Shown here: one piece after another, positions 15,133-23,361 of the stretch
How the letters are laid out: each line of letters opens with the position of its first letter
Numbering within the stretch: the first letter of the stretch is position 1
IMG/VR virus record: IMGVR_UViG_3300034073_001895
Span: 1-40,451 of that record
Direction: 5' to 3' (one strand)
Length of the DNA stretch: 40,451 nucleotides
Source: a virus
Notes under the pieces: model-generated
The model's database searches: none
The model's input: only the letters and a program-made list of their open reading frames with translations
What the model was told of the DNA's origin: nothing
Program-made: the position numbers and the translations under genes

Positions 15133-17336
15133 TCGATGTATGTAAATACGACTGTATAATTAGCCCCGTCCCAATGCGCTGCCTCTTCTATTGTTATTTC
15201 GCCAGTACCTGTTTTTGCCCATTGGCTATCAACCATTAATTGCCCTGACTGGTACACGTCTATTTGCGCCTCATTGTCCGGCAATATCCCGCTATTTCGT
15301 GTAACAGTCAATACCCGCGTATAAGAATCTATAAATTCCTGCTTAAAGACATTTACCGCCCTTACGCCCGGCAAAGTGCCTGCAACTGCAATGTTGCCAA
15401 TGCCTGAAGATCTAACAGAACTTCTAACAGTACTTTCAACGCCCTCTTCATCTTCGAGTATCAATTCACGGGTCAGTTCGGTAAAATCTGATGATGTTGC
15501 TAATAGTGCCCAATCTCCCGCAAATATCTCTGTTTGAAAATCATAAGTACCGCTCAAAAAAAGCCAAAAGCCTGAGTTGTAGTTTAGAACATGGTGCGGT
15601 AAAAGCGCTTTAGCTAAACCTTTATTATTTTGGAAGGACGTGCCTAAAAATTTGCGTACCGGGTAAATTTGCCCCCGGATGATTTCATTTGCCAGCAATT
15701 GCCCAAACTCCTTAAAATCCCCCGAATTGCCTACCCTCCAGCCCGTACTTTGCACCCAGGTAGATGTGTTGTTCAAAACCTGAATAGCCCCAGGGCTTAC
15801 CTGATTAGGACCGTCCCCAATGCGGGTTTGTACCTCAATCTCCCTGCTGCTGCCTTTTGTGCTTTGCGCTGCATATCTGTAAATGTCGCTTTGATCGTCA
15901 AAATTGCCCGTTTGCAACACTTCCAGATACGACGGTCCCAAACTAAACGAATACGTTACCTCGCCTCCCGACGTGCTTAAAATTAGCTCATTGCCCAATT
16001 CGTCAAAGGCTTTGTGCGCCTGGAAGTTGAAAATGATTTGCCCGGTCGTGTTTAAAGGTAGGGGAGGGGTAATAAACTCGATGCGGTTTACCAAGTCCGC
16101 AAATTCCTGATCTATCCTGTCGCCGGTAACATAATACCACTCCGTTACGTCCGTTGACCATTCAGTAGCCCCAATGCCGCCTTTTAGCGTATAAAGCCCC
16201 ACAATCAACTTTAGGCGAAAAGTAACAAAGTAGGCCACCCCAGTAAAAGGATTGCGTTCAGTTCGATATTTAAGCGTTGAGGCAAAGGATATTTGAGTAT
16301 TGCCGCCGTTGTCAGTTACAAATCCAAAGTCCGCGTATTGCGAGCTGTTTTGCGTGAACGTGCGCCCTACTAAAATATTCCTGGCTTGTATGTGTTGATA
16401 GTCAACCGTTACTTTTTTGATCGGTGCAAAGTAGTTGAAGTACCCACCTGCAAAGCGGATAACCTCTGCATTGGTTTTGCTAAATTCGTGCAATCGTCTA
16501 AAATCCTGCGAGCTTTCAATTACCTCCGTGCCTGTTTTGGTATAGGTAAAAACCGTTTTGGCAGATGGGCTTAACATTTCATTTACCTGCACAAAATAGA
16601 AGGACGTGCCCGAAAAAAAGAATCTTGCACCCCATGCCGTGCAAATAAATTGCAGTACTTGATAGCAGGAATAATAGCGTTTGTTTTCTTTTGTGTCAAT
16701 CCAATAAAACGCGTTTTCGCTTACCCTGCTACGACTTAACGGGTTTATAGTCGAGGCATAATTATAGCTATCCTCATGCCAATTGCACACAACGCGCAGA
16801 ATCTTGTAATTTGCATCAAACCCGTCAATAATGCCGTCAAAGCCCGTTAGCTTGTTGATTATCTTAAGCAGGATTTCTACAAAGGTACTTTCGCCCGTAA
16901 AAGGTCCAGCAAGCGAGTTGTATTCAATCCCCTTCAAAACGCCGATTGCATCGGTGCCCACAATTTCGGCAATATATCCAACGTCTAATGGCCTATCTTC
17001 TGTATTGATTAAATCCGATAGAATGTAGCCCGTCCAATTTATTACAGGTCCTGATAGGGTAGAGGATTGCACCTGTAATACTAAATCGCCTTCCTCAACC
17101 GTTACGATATCGTCAATGAATTGTTGCAGGTCGTTGGAGTTTATAATCATCCTGACCTTGCACTGAGAACCGATAACGGACGAAAAACGCTCACGGTCTT
17201 CATCTCCCTGATAAGTGATTTCAACGTTTTCTGCTGAAAAAGCAATAGCGCTGCCGCTGTAATTTGCATCGAAGATGTTTACCGCAAATTGCGTATCTTT
17301 TTCAGAATAAAAAACGCCTTGAAATCTCAATCCCAT
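15129..17336 (-). CDS. Large tail protein (distal tail/hub-like)
   Basis: A 735-residue protein encoded directly after the tape measure, with a one-base TAATG overlap. That position in siphovirus tail operons normally holds the distal tail and hub proteins. The N-terminal ~170 residues are beta-rich and polar (MGLRFQGVFYSEKDTQFAV...), followed by a long aromatic-rich region and a C-terminal fibronectin-like segment of about 90 residues ending YTVVFTYIE. I cannot assign a named family. It could combine distal-tail and hub functions in one chain, which would explain its length. It is followed with an ATGA overlap by the large fibre gene, so it probably forms the fibre attachment platform. Confidence 0.6.
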   Translation of the reverse strand: MGLRFQGVFYSEKDTQFAVNIFDANYSGSAIAFSAENVEITYQGDEDRERFSSVIGSQCKVRMIINSNDLQQFIDDIVTVEEGDLVLQVQSSTLSGPVINWTGYILSDLINTEDRPLDVGYIAEIVGTDAIGVLKGIEYNSLAGPFTGESTFVEILLKIINKLTGFDGIIDGFDANYKILRVVCNWHEDSYNYASTINPLSRSRVSENAFYWIDTKENKRYYSCYQVLQFICTAWGARFFFSGTSFYFVQVNEMLSPSAKTVFTYTKTGTEVIESSQDFRRLHEFSKTNAEVIRFAGGYFNYFAPIKKVTVDYQHIQARNILVGRTFTQNSSQYADFGFVTDNGGNTQISFASTLKYRTERNPFTGVAYFVTFRLKLIVGLYTLKGGIGATEWSTDVTEWYYVTGDRIDQEFADLVNRIEFITPPLPLNTTGQIIFNFQAHKAFDELGNELILSTSGGEVTYSFSLGPSYLEVLQTGNFDDQSDIYRYAAQSTKGSSREIEVQTRIGDGPNQVSPGAIQVLNNTSTWVQSTGWRVGNSGDFKEFGQLLANEIIRGQIYPVRKFLGTSFQNNKGLAKALLPHHVLNYNSGFWLFLSGTYDFQTEIFAGDWALLATSSDFTELTRELILEDEEGVESTVRSSVRSSGIGNIAVAGTLPGVRAVNVFKQEFIDSYTRVLTVTRNSGILPDNEAQIDVYQSGQLMVDSQWAKTGTGEITIEEAAHWDGANYTVVFTYIE

Positions 17337-19870
17337 TACCTCACCCGATTTGTGCGCCTTTCGGCACGTGTTACCAATAACGCCAAATCGTTGCCCGAAA
17401 TGCGAGCCTCAGCGACAAAGCCGCCGTCCTGTTGAAAGTTGCTCAAAAACTCGCCCATCCGCTCAAAGGGTATGATAAATTCACGGCCTGACGGATTATC
17501 GCCGACGATTGCCAGGGTTTCGCCCGTCGTTAAGCCACCATCAGCAAGTTTTATCGTAGATAGCAGTGCCTTTGTAAGCTGCCCTGCCGCTGCACCTGCT
17601 GCGATAGCGACAGGCACAATAGCACCTCCAAGTAGTTTACCCAATGGGCTGTCTATCGTTTTCTCAATCGCCCTTACTACAATTAACTGAACAATAGCGC
17701 CTATCAAATCAATAAGTACCTTTTGCGCCGCTTTTCCAAAACTTACAACGCCTGCGATTGCATCACTAAAATTTTGTCCGATAGATGTGATCGTTGTTGC
17801 AATTATTTGCCCTAAATCTGCCTGTCTTTGGGATGCGTTATTTGCCTCTTCGATTTCCGCTTTTAGCCTTTCATACTCTGCTGCCAATACCCGTACCGCC
17901 TCCGATGCAGGTCCAAACTGAACAATGGCATTTTTTAAAGCCTCTTCAGTCGCTTTAAACGTTTCCTCTAACGGGTTTGTCTTAAATACCGCCGCCGTGT
18001 CGTTAATAGCTTTTAAGCCTTTTTCATACTCCAGCAATGCCTCTTTTTGAACATTTATAATCGGCGTGCTTTTGCCCAAATCTGCCAGGTTTGAGCGAAC
18101 GGAGTTGAGAGATGATCTTGCAACATTGCCCAAATCCGTCAATGCCTTTTGAGTCCTGAAAAGTTGCGCCCTTAGCGTGTCTTGTTCCGATAGGTCAATT
18201 TCAGCGACTTTTTGAGTTCCTGTACCATCACCGCCTCCCCCTGATGTTGGAACGACTGGTTCAATACCCAAAGACGTTATAAGCTCCGATAGTACATTTT
18301 GAGATTTAAGCGATTCGGCAGTAAGGGCTTTTTGCGCGTTTTTATTGTTTTCGATTTGCGTTTCAAGATCGCGCAAACTTGCAGCGTATTGTATGGCAGT
18401 TTGCGTATTTATTGCCGCTGTTTGCCCGTATGATCGCTCTGCCTTAGCGTATATGCTTGTAGCCGGTGCGCCAACCGCCCTGCGTCTTGCAAGCTCTGAT
18501 TCAAGCTGTATTTGTTCCTCAGCCAAATCAACCAATCTGGTTTTTTGCTTTTCTACAATGCCCTCAAGCGCTGCCAGCTTAATCTTTTGCTCAAAAGCGA
18601 CGTTTGCGCCCTCTTGCAGCTCTTTGATATCCTTTATCGTGTCCTTTTCGGTAATTAAGCGGGGTAGGTACGTTGAATAGTTGGTGTTAAGCTCGTTGAT
18701 TAGCCTTTTACGTGTTTCGGTAGAGATGTTTGCGTCCGATAGCTGTTTAACGAGCAAATCAAATTCCGACCTCTCCCGCATGATGTTTTTAGCACCATCG
18801 CTTACGTAGTCGTTGAATGTCTCAACTTCAGGGTTTAGCTTCTTGTAATTTTGGAATGCTTTAAAAATAACCAAACCCAAAGTACCGATTGCCAAAGCTG
18901 CAATGCCTATTGGAGAGGCTAAAAACGTAGCTGCCTTTGCAAGTGTGCCTAATCCGACAGCTCCTATTGCCGTAACCCTGGTAAGTGCCCCAATGGCAAT
19001 TAATGCAGGACCTATCGCCGCAACAAGGGCACCAAAGGCAATAATATTTTTTTGCGTTTCGGGTGAGAGTCGTTTAAACCAATCCACAACATCATTTAGA
19101 CCTTCAGTAACACGCGCTAAGATGCCGGCCAAATCAAAATTAGCCGCAATAGCCCTGCCTAACTCCGCAACCGCTATTTTGACTTCATCCTGAAAGTTGC
19201 CAAATGCCGTACTTAAACCGCCCGTTGCCCTTTGTACTTCAGGCAGGTTTTGCAAGGCTTCAACAATGCGCCTGTTAAACTCTTGTGCGCTAACGCCCGT
19301 ATCGCGGATTTTATCAATACTTTTTGTGCCAAATGCAGCCTGAACTGCTTTACCGATTAAGGGTACATTTTCCTGAATGATGCCAAAATCCTGCTGCAAT
19401 ATCCTATTCTTACTTATCATTTGAGTAAGCTGATATTGCACGCTGTCAAGATTTTGAGCAGTCCCGCCTGTTGCGGCAATGGCAGAACCGAACGCCTGTA
19501 GGGTCTGCCTGGCTTCATCTGCACTAAGCCCAACGGCCTGTAAACGGATGCTGCCTCTTACAGCTTCTTCAAATCCTAAGCCTGGCGCCCTGGCTGCAAT
19601 CTTTAGCTTTTCAAGTTCAACCGCCGCCGCCTCCGTGCTGCCTGTTACCGCCGTCATGCCCTTTTCGAGCTTCTCAATATCGGCAAACGACTTTAAAGCA
19701 GCAGCTCCAACGCCAATTAAAGGAAGCGTTAGGCTTTGCGTTAAGGTAGAACCGACCTCAGTAACTTTGCGAGAAAAGGCTTGTAAATCGCGTTCAATGC
19801 GTCGCATGGATTGCTGAAATGCTGATGTGTCCAGCACCAAAGTAGCGTTCAAACGTGCATTTCTCGCCAT
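17336..19870 (-). CDS. Tail tape-measure protein
   Basis: An 844-residue protein with the usual tape-measure layout: an N-terminal helical region with phage-minor-tail motifs (FQQSMRRIERDLQAFSRKV, about 13-31), a long coiled coil, a hydrophobic Gly/Ala-rich stretch (about 270-345), a further Gln/Glu/Lys-rich coiled coil (about 430-690), and a hydrophobic C-terminal domain (about 725-800). It is the longest tail gene and lies right after the frameshifted tail chaperones, as in lambda-like tail operons. The length sets the tail, which would place the tail at roughly 120 nm using the common 0.15 nm per residue rule (estimate). It is secreted into host membrane during DNA ejection in related phages. 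Confidence 0.88.
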   Translation of the reverse strand: MARNARLNATLVLDTSAFQQSMRRIERDLQAFSRKVTEVGSTLTQSLTLPLIGVGAAALKSFADIEKLEKGMTAVTGSTEAAAVELEKLKIAARAPGLGFEEAVRGSIRLQAVGLSADEARQTLQAFGSAIAATGGTAQNLDSVQYQLTQMISKNRILQQDFGIIQENVPLIGKAVQAAFGTKSIDKIRDTGVSAQEFNRRIVEALQNLPEVQRATGGLSTAFGNFQDEVKIAVAELGRAIAANFDLAGILARVTEGLNDVVDWFKRLSPETQKNIIAFGALVAAIGPALIAIGALTRVTAIGAVGLGTLAKAATFLASPIGIAALAIGTLGLVIFKAFQNYKKLNPEVETFNDYVSDGAKNIMRERSEFDLLVKQLSDANISTETRKRLINELNTNYSTYLPRLITEKDTIKDIKELQEGANVAFEQKIKLAALEGIVEKQKTRLVDLAEEQIQLESELARRRAVGAPATSIYAKAERSYGQTAAINTQTAIQYAASLRDLETQIENNKNAQKALTAESLKSQNVLSELITSLGIEPVVPTSGGGGDGTGTQKVAEIDLSEQDTLRAQLFRTQKALTDLGNVARSSLNSVRSNLADLGKSTPIINVQKEALLEYEKGLKAINDTAAVFKTNPLEETFKATEEALKNAIVQFGPASEAVRVLAAEYERLKAEIEEANNASQRQADLGQIIATTITSIGQNFSDAIAGVVSFGKAAQKVLIDLIGAIVQLIVVRAIEKTIDSPLGKLLGGAIVPVAIAAGAAAGQLTKALLSTIKLADGGLTTGETLAIVGDNPSGREFIIPFERMGEFLSNFQQDGGFVAEARISGNDLALLVTRAERRTNRVR

Positions 19871-19876
19871 GCGTTT

Positions 19877-20263
19877 TTATTCTTTTACTTGTGCAAATCC
19901 GGCTTTCATCTCAGCGTCCCACCGCTCCCACTTTTTGCGTGTCTCTTCGCTGACTTCTTTTGCCTTTGGCTTTTCCTTTTTGTCCCAGGGTAGGTTAATC
20001 AGGTCGGTAGGCTTTAGCCTTACGCCCTTCTTTACCTTTGCCTGTAAAAGTAGTGTTGCGTGTATGCGCATTCGCTCCCAGGCTGCCTGTTGTTCAAGCT
20101 CTTCACGTCTGCGGGCACCTTTTAGGACGTTGTAAATTTCGCGGTATGTAGCCTCCCAAAATTCGCTTAGTTGACGTTGGTAATCGCCGCAAAAGACGGT
20201 CATTAGTTCGTCAATCGTTATCTTTTCGCCCCGGCTCTTTTTGCCGGGGCCTGCTTGTTTCCC
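19877..20263 (-). CDS. Tail chaperone T-domain, probably made by -1 frameshift
   Basis: The frame is open from the slippery site (20257-20263) to 19877 and lies in the -1 frame relative to the upstream chaperone. It would give a 227-residue fusion: about 101 residues from the first frame, an 18-residue bridge (QAGPGKKSRGEKITIDEL), then 108 residues that begin at the ATG at 20203. The T part is helical and charged (LKGARRREELEQQ, EVSEETRKKWERW). In lambda-like tails the G and G-T fusion proteins are both needed to load the tape measure, whose gene is next. Independent starting at 20203 cannot be excluded. Confidence 0.7.
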   Translation of the reverse strand, partial: GKQAGPGKKSRGEKITIDELMTVFCGDYQRQLSEFWEATYREIYNVLKGARRREELEQQAAWERMRIHATLLLQAKVKKGVRLKPTDLINLPWDKKEKPKAKEVSEETRKKWERWDAEMKAGFAQVKE

Positions 20264-20559
20264 GTGTCCGTTTTGGGCATACTGTCAGAAAACACCGTCA
20301 TGCACTTTTGCAGCAATTCGGGGTCATCGTCGCATAAGTCGCCAATATCGTCCAGGGTAAAGGCAAAGTCTTTGCCTGCTTTGCGGGCCCCGTGTTTTAG
20401 GCCAAAATAAACGAGCTTTAAAGCCCGTGTCAGGCTCATGTTTTTGCCTATGTTTTCCATATCAGACAATGCCAGCCCCTCAGAGTCCAAAAACTCCGAG
20501 AGGGCTGCCATGCCGTATTTGACAGGGTAATTTTTGCCTGCGCTTTCGATTTCGGTCAT
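20218..20559 (-). CDS. Tail assembly chaperone (G-like)
   Basis: A 113-residue acidic protein located between the major tail protein and the tape measure, exactly where lambda G-like chaperones lie. It is mostly helical (about 12-70), with an acidic patch DIGDLCDDDPELLQ (71-84) and a basic, low-complexity tail (APAKRAGAKR). The tail is encoded by the frameshift hairpin itself, which explains its odd composition. The zero-frame stop is at 20218-20220. The product probably coats the tape measure during tail assembly. No sequence motif alone identifies the family; the call rests on position, size and the frameshift signal. Confidence 0.75.
   Translation of the reverse strand: MTEIESAGKNYPVKYGMAALSEFLDSEGLALSDMENIGKNMSLTRALKLVYFGLKHGARKAGKDFAFTLDDIGDLCDDDPELLQKCMTVFSDSMPKTDTGNKQAPAKRAGAKR
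20228..20263 (-). promoter_or_regulatory. Programmed -1 ribosomal frameshift signal
   Basis: On the minus strand the heptamer G GGA AAC (20263-20257) is in the right phase (zero-frame codons GGA and AAC), giving GGG AAA after a -1 slip. A 6-nt spacer (AAGCAG) separates it from a perfect 8-bp GC-rich hairpin GCCCCGGC/GCCGGGGC with a 7-nt loop (20250-20228). The -1 frame is open through to the T-domain. Confidence 0.8.
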
Positions 20560-20590
20560 GTTTCAGCATTTAGTGATGTTGTAATTTAGG

Positions 20591-20666
20591 GTATCGCGCG
20601 GTTTTGATCGCTTAAGGTATCGCGGTTCTAATCGCTTGAAGTATCGCGCGGTTCTAATCGCTTAGG
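20591..20666. repeat. Three tandem ~26-bp repeats after the major tail gene
   Basis: Copies at 20591-20616, 20617-20640 and 20641-20666 share GTATCGCG..GGTTYTRATCGCTTRRG (plus strand); the middle one lacks two bases. The third copy includes the stop codon of the major tail gene. The rest fills the gap before the tail-chaperone gene. The role is unknown. Confidence 0.85.
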
Positions 20667-21081
20667 ATTCCGTACCTGAAGTGATTGCACCGTTCACGGT
20701 AAAGGTTGCGCTGTAAGTCGTGTTATCCTCAACAGGTGCGCTCAAATTCAGTGAGGTAATGTATCCGGAACCCTCCCAGTAAGTATCGCTTGTTTCGTCG
20801 GTTGTAAAACGTAGTAAAAGCAGCGTACCATTGTCAAACGCCGTGAAAAGATCGGAAAATTTCTTATTCGTCGTGTCATAAGAAAACATCCCATCCGTTG
20901 ATAGCGTTGCGGATTTTCGCCCTACCTCAGCAGTAGCCCACCCACCGCCTGGAGCGTCTTTGGTGAGCGTTTCCCGTGTTTCACGGGTCAAATCCAGGCT
21001 GCAAGTTGTTGCGTGCCCTATGGCAACCCCACCCATGTAAATGCGTAAGTCGGTGCCATTAACAATTCCTGATGTTGCCAT
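20662..21081 (-). CDS. Major tail (tube) protein
   Basis: A 139-residue protein with the beta-rich pattern of siphovirus tail-tube proteins (TP901-1/phage_tail_2-like): an N-terminal GTDLRIYMGGVAIGHATTCS segment, then TLSTDGMFSYDTT and a C-terminal NTTYSATFTVNGAI strand pair. The length is typical. It lies between head-completion genes and the tail chaperones, in the usual order. It probably forms the hexameric rings of a non-contractile tail; no sheath gene is present. Three tandem repeats overlap its 3' end. No promoter with the Bacteroidota consensus was found in the 87-bp gap upstream. Confidence 0.82.
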   Translation of the reverse strand: MATSGIVNGTDLRIYMGGVAIGHATTCSLDLTRETRETLTKDAPGGGWATAEVGRKSATLSTDGMFSYDTTNKKFSDLFTAFDNGTLLLLRFTTDETSDTYWEGSGYITSLNLSAPVEDNTTYSATFTVNGAITSGTES

Positions 21082-21168
21082 TTTTTATTTCACTTTTGCG
21101 TTAAAAATTCGTCTTTATTTTAGTTTTACTTAGTGCCTTATATTGCGCTATTACCCCATATTTATTGC

Positions 21169-21414
21169 CTATCTGCGAATATTTGAACGCCTCTTTTTGG
21201 CCTTTCTTGCCTCTGGCGCCACATAGTAATTGTTCACAATTATCTCCTTTGGCTCCGTTTCCTCAACTTTCTTTCTCACAACGTCAAACCGCTCCTGATT
21301 ATCTGCCGCAATAGCTACCTGCCAGGATATTAGCTGCCGGGCATATTCGCGCGTAACATCTACAATTTGCCCAGGTCTTAACCCGTCGTATTCTTTGAGG
21401 ATGTGTACTATCAT
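21169..21414 (-). CDS. Small head-tail region protein
   Basis: An 81-residue protein. The first half is strand-like (MIVHILKEYDGLRPGQIVDV), the second charged, ending in a strongly basic tail (RKAKKRRSNIRR). It overlaps the preceding gp10-like gene by ATGA. The N-terminus is similar in style to small phage proteins that follow head genes, but I cannot name a family. The position before the major tail gene suggests an assembly role; the basic tail could contact DNA or the capsid interior. Confidence 0.6.
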   Translation of the reverse strand: MIVHILKEYDGLRPGQIVDVTREYARQLISWQVAIAADNQERFDVVRKKVEETEPKEIIVNNYYVAPEARKAKKRRSNIRR

Positions 21415-21953
21415 GGTTGTAGTCCGTTTGCGCGTGCCTGTCGTTGGTGAAAATTTCTGAAGCTGTCTAAAAGTGCGTTAAACACGTCTTGTCCGTTTAG
21501 TTCGGGCTCCAGGATATATTGACGGTATTTTTCAGCACTGCCAAAAATCATCGAGGCATAAAAACCGGATGCGTACCTCAAACTTTTGCCTACTTCGTCC
21601 GGAAGTTTTTTTCTGATTACTTTAGGGCCAATTTCGTATTCTTTGTACTTGGTGAAATAGTACTTTGTGGATCTCAATAAGTTGCCTTTAAAAATCTTGA
21701 CCTTTCGCCTACTTTCGCCAGTGCCTGAATAGAAGTAATGATATTTTTCTCCGTATTCGCGGTCGTAAGTTTGCGATTTTGGATAGTCAAGCCTTCGCAC
21801 ATTGTACGCAACAACAGCGGATGCACGCCTCAATATTGCTTTTTTGGCTTCATCTGTCCCCATGCCGGCAACATAGCGGTTTAAGGCACCGCGAAATGCA
21901 CGGTCATCAATAAAGAAAACTCCAGCCTGACCAAAATTGCCCGTTATTGCCAT
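21411..21953 (-). CDS. HK97 gp10-like tail completion protein
   Basis: A 180-residue protein with features of the HK97-gp10 family: N-terminal helix (AFRGALNRYVAGMGTDEAKKAILRR, about 18-42), a Tyr-rich middle (about 55-110) and a C-terminal helix. It is a little longer than typical members (110-150). In related phages this protein joins the tail terminator ring to the tail. Its position between the DUF3168-like gene and the major tail gene fits, although the order of these two is often the reverse. Overlaps the next gene by ATGA. Confidence 0.6.
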   Translation of the reverse strand: MAITGNFGQAGVFFIDDRAFRGALNRYVAGMGTDEAKKAILRRASAVVAYNVRRLDYPKSQTYDREYGEKYHYFYSGTGESRRKVKIFKGNLLRSTKYYFTKYKEYEIGPKVIRKKLPDEVGKSLRYASGFYASMIFGSAEKYRQYILEPELNGQDVFNALLDSFRNFHQRQARANGLQP

Positions 21954-21982
21954 GTTGCCACTTTTAGCGTATTATTGCCATA

Positions 21983-22372
21983 CTATCTCCGTTGCCTCAA
22001 CCCGTAAACCTGATTTACAATAAAGACCTTTTCGTCAACTTCCATCTGATTGCTTTGTTGGTCTTTAAAATGCACGCTTTGGACATTTACGCCATTTATC
22101 GTGCCTTTGTAGCGATCTAAAGCAGTCCTGGCAGCTGCTGCAATGTCCTGAGCTTGTGTATAGGTCTTTGCATATGCTGTCAGCGAAAAATCTACAACGT
22201 CTAATTTGCTTGTACCGTCCTTTGTGTCAGAAGGTCCCGTTGATTCAATCATATACACCAAAAAAGGAAAAGCTGCGTCCTGAGTGGCTATATCCGGGTA
22301 AATACGCGTGCTTACTAATGCCGTTACCGCTGCATTTGCTGCCAGGATTCCATATATTGCTTTTCCGGTCAT
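21983..22372 (-). CDS. DUF3168-like tail terminator
   Basis: A 129-residue protein. The ATG at 22372 (MTGKAIYGIL) overlaps the preceding stop by ATGA and is preferred over an in-frame start ten codons upstream. The sequence pattern is that of DUF3168 tail-completion proteins: TALVSTRIYPDIATQDAAFPFLVY (about 18-41), DFSLTAYAKTYTQAQDIA (about 61-78), then a C-terminal strand-rich part. Such proteins cap the tail tube and bind the head connector. Length and position are typical. Confidence 0.75.
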   Translation of the reverse strand: MTGKAIYGILAANAAVTALVSTRIYPDIATQDAAFPFLVYMIESTGPSDTKDGTSKLDVVDFSLTAYAKTYTQAQDIAAAARTALDRYKGTINGVNVQSVHFKDQQSNQMEVDEKVFIVNQVYGLRQRR

Positions 22373-22725
22373 ATTATTGCGCCCGTGCCTATCATGGCAC
22401 ATCTTAGGGTTTGAAATTGTTTGTCTTGACTTACCTCAATACCTTCAATGTCGTAGGCTTTCAAATCAAAAACTATTCGGGTGCGTTCTGTTATATCGGT
22501 GCGCCGTCTGATCGTAAAATTTGCATAGCTCTGCACCGATTCACGTCCTGCCCGCTCCATTTCGCGACCTTCAGTACCAGGATATTCAACAAAAGCCCAA
22601 ACCGTTGCAAGGGCTGTATAAATCTCTACCCGTTCGCCGTATGTGTTTGTCGTTTCGGTATAGTTTTGAAGTTGGATTTGTCTATCCATCTTCCCTATCT
22701 CTTCGTTCTTGTTTTGTCGCCTCAT
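22369..22725 (-). CDS. Head-tail adaptor (head closure) protein
   Basis: A 118-residue protein of the phage head-tail joining family (SPP1 gp16/HK97 gp7-like). The recognisable parts are MDRQIQLQNYTETTNTYGE (13-31), the conserved TVWAFVEYPGTEGRE segment (about 41-55) and FTIRRRTDITERTRIVFD (about 69-86). It probably closes the capsid vertex after packaging. It overlaps both neighbours by ATGA, between the connector and the tail terminator. Confidence 0.78.
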   Translation of the reverse strand: MRRQNKNEEIGKMDRQIQLQNYTETTNTYGERVEIYTALATVWAFVEYPGTEGREMERAGRESVQSYANFTIRRRTDITERTRIVFDLKAYDIEGIEVSQDKQFQTLRCAMIGTGAII

Positions 22726-23294
22726 CTGAAGTAGCTTACCCGATATGCGTTATAAAGGTGCATTGCGGCAGTGGGTAGGGTCATTATTGCGTCCTGCCTA
22801 TCCTGGTACGCCGCTGCAATGGTTTTGAGCATCCCTATCTTTATAGGCGCCGGTACGTTTGCCGCATTTGCAAAGCCTGCCTGATACGTTACTTTTACCT
22901 TTGCACCCTGTAACGAAACTTCAGGAAACGTAACGTTTTCTTTGCGGATAATTAGCGGTGGTTGCGCTGTCGGATGCGTTTCGTATAAATCGGTGTTGAG
23001 CGTTTGTTCTGTCCCTCCCGTTGGCGTGTATTTGACGTGCGTTACCGAAATTAGCGGGCTAATAGATAGCCGTAATCCGTAATGGTAAAAGTTATCAAAG
23101 TACTCTTCAATGGTTTGCGGCAAAAGTGCCATTTGCAGATATTTTTCAGCCTCCATTCGAGCGGACGAAATCAGCAGGGCAATAAGTGCGTCATCATCTG
23201 AAGAATCTACCTTCAGATAGTTTTTGACCTCAGAAGCGGTTAAAGGCTCCGTTGCAGGTGCTGTCGCAATCTTATATGTGCCCGTTTCAAACAT
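22722..23294 (-). CDS. Head-tail connector (gp6-like)
   Basis: A 190-residue protein with the phage gp6-like connector pattern. PLTASEVKNYLKVDSSDDDALIALLISSAR (about 17-46) is the characteristic helical start; a Tyr/Phe-rich middle and a strand-rich region with VKVTYQAG (about 133-140) follow. Such proteins form the ring beneath the portal. It is the first gene after the major capsid gene, separated by a 67-bp gap with a perfect hairpin (23308-23330), and overlaps the adaptor gene by ATGA. Confidence 0.8.
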   Translation of the reverse strand: MFETGTYKIATAPATEPLTASEVKNYLKVDSSDDDALIALLISSARMEAEKYLQMALLPQTIEEYFDNFYHYGLRLSISPLISVTHVKYTPTGGTEQTLNTDLYETHPTAQPPLIIRKENVTFPEVSLQGAKVKVTYQAGFANAANVPAPIKIGMLKTIAAAYQDRQDAIMTLPTAAMHLYNAYRVSYFR

Positions 23295-23307
23295 CGCTTT
23301 AAATTGC

Positions 23308-23330
23308 GGGGAGGGTTTTTAGCCCTCCCC
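23308..23330 (-). other. Perfect 8-bp hairpin between capsid and connector genes
   Basis: GGGGAGGG and CCCTCCCC enclose a 7-nt loop. No T-run follows on either strand, so it is not a standard terminator. It may protect the 3' end of a capsid mRNA or set the ratio of capsid to connector transcripts. Confidence 0.6.
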
Positions 23331-23361
23331 TTCACCATAAGGAAACGAAAAATCAAAGGCT

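Noticed and set aside
20236-20242. The A-run within the hairpin loop as the slippery site
   Set aside because: It does not fit X XXY YYZ in the zero frame, whereas GGGAAAC 15 nt upstream does and has the right spacing to the hairpin.
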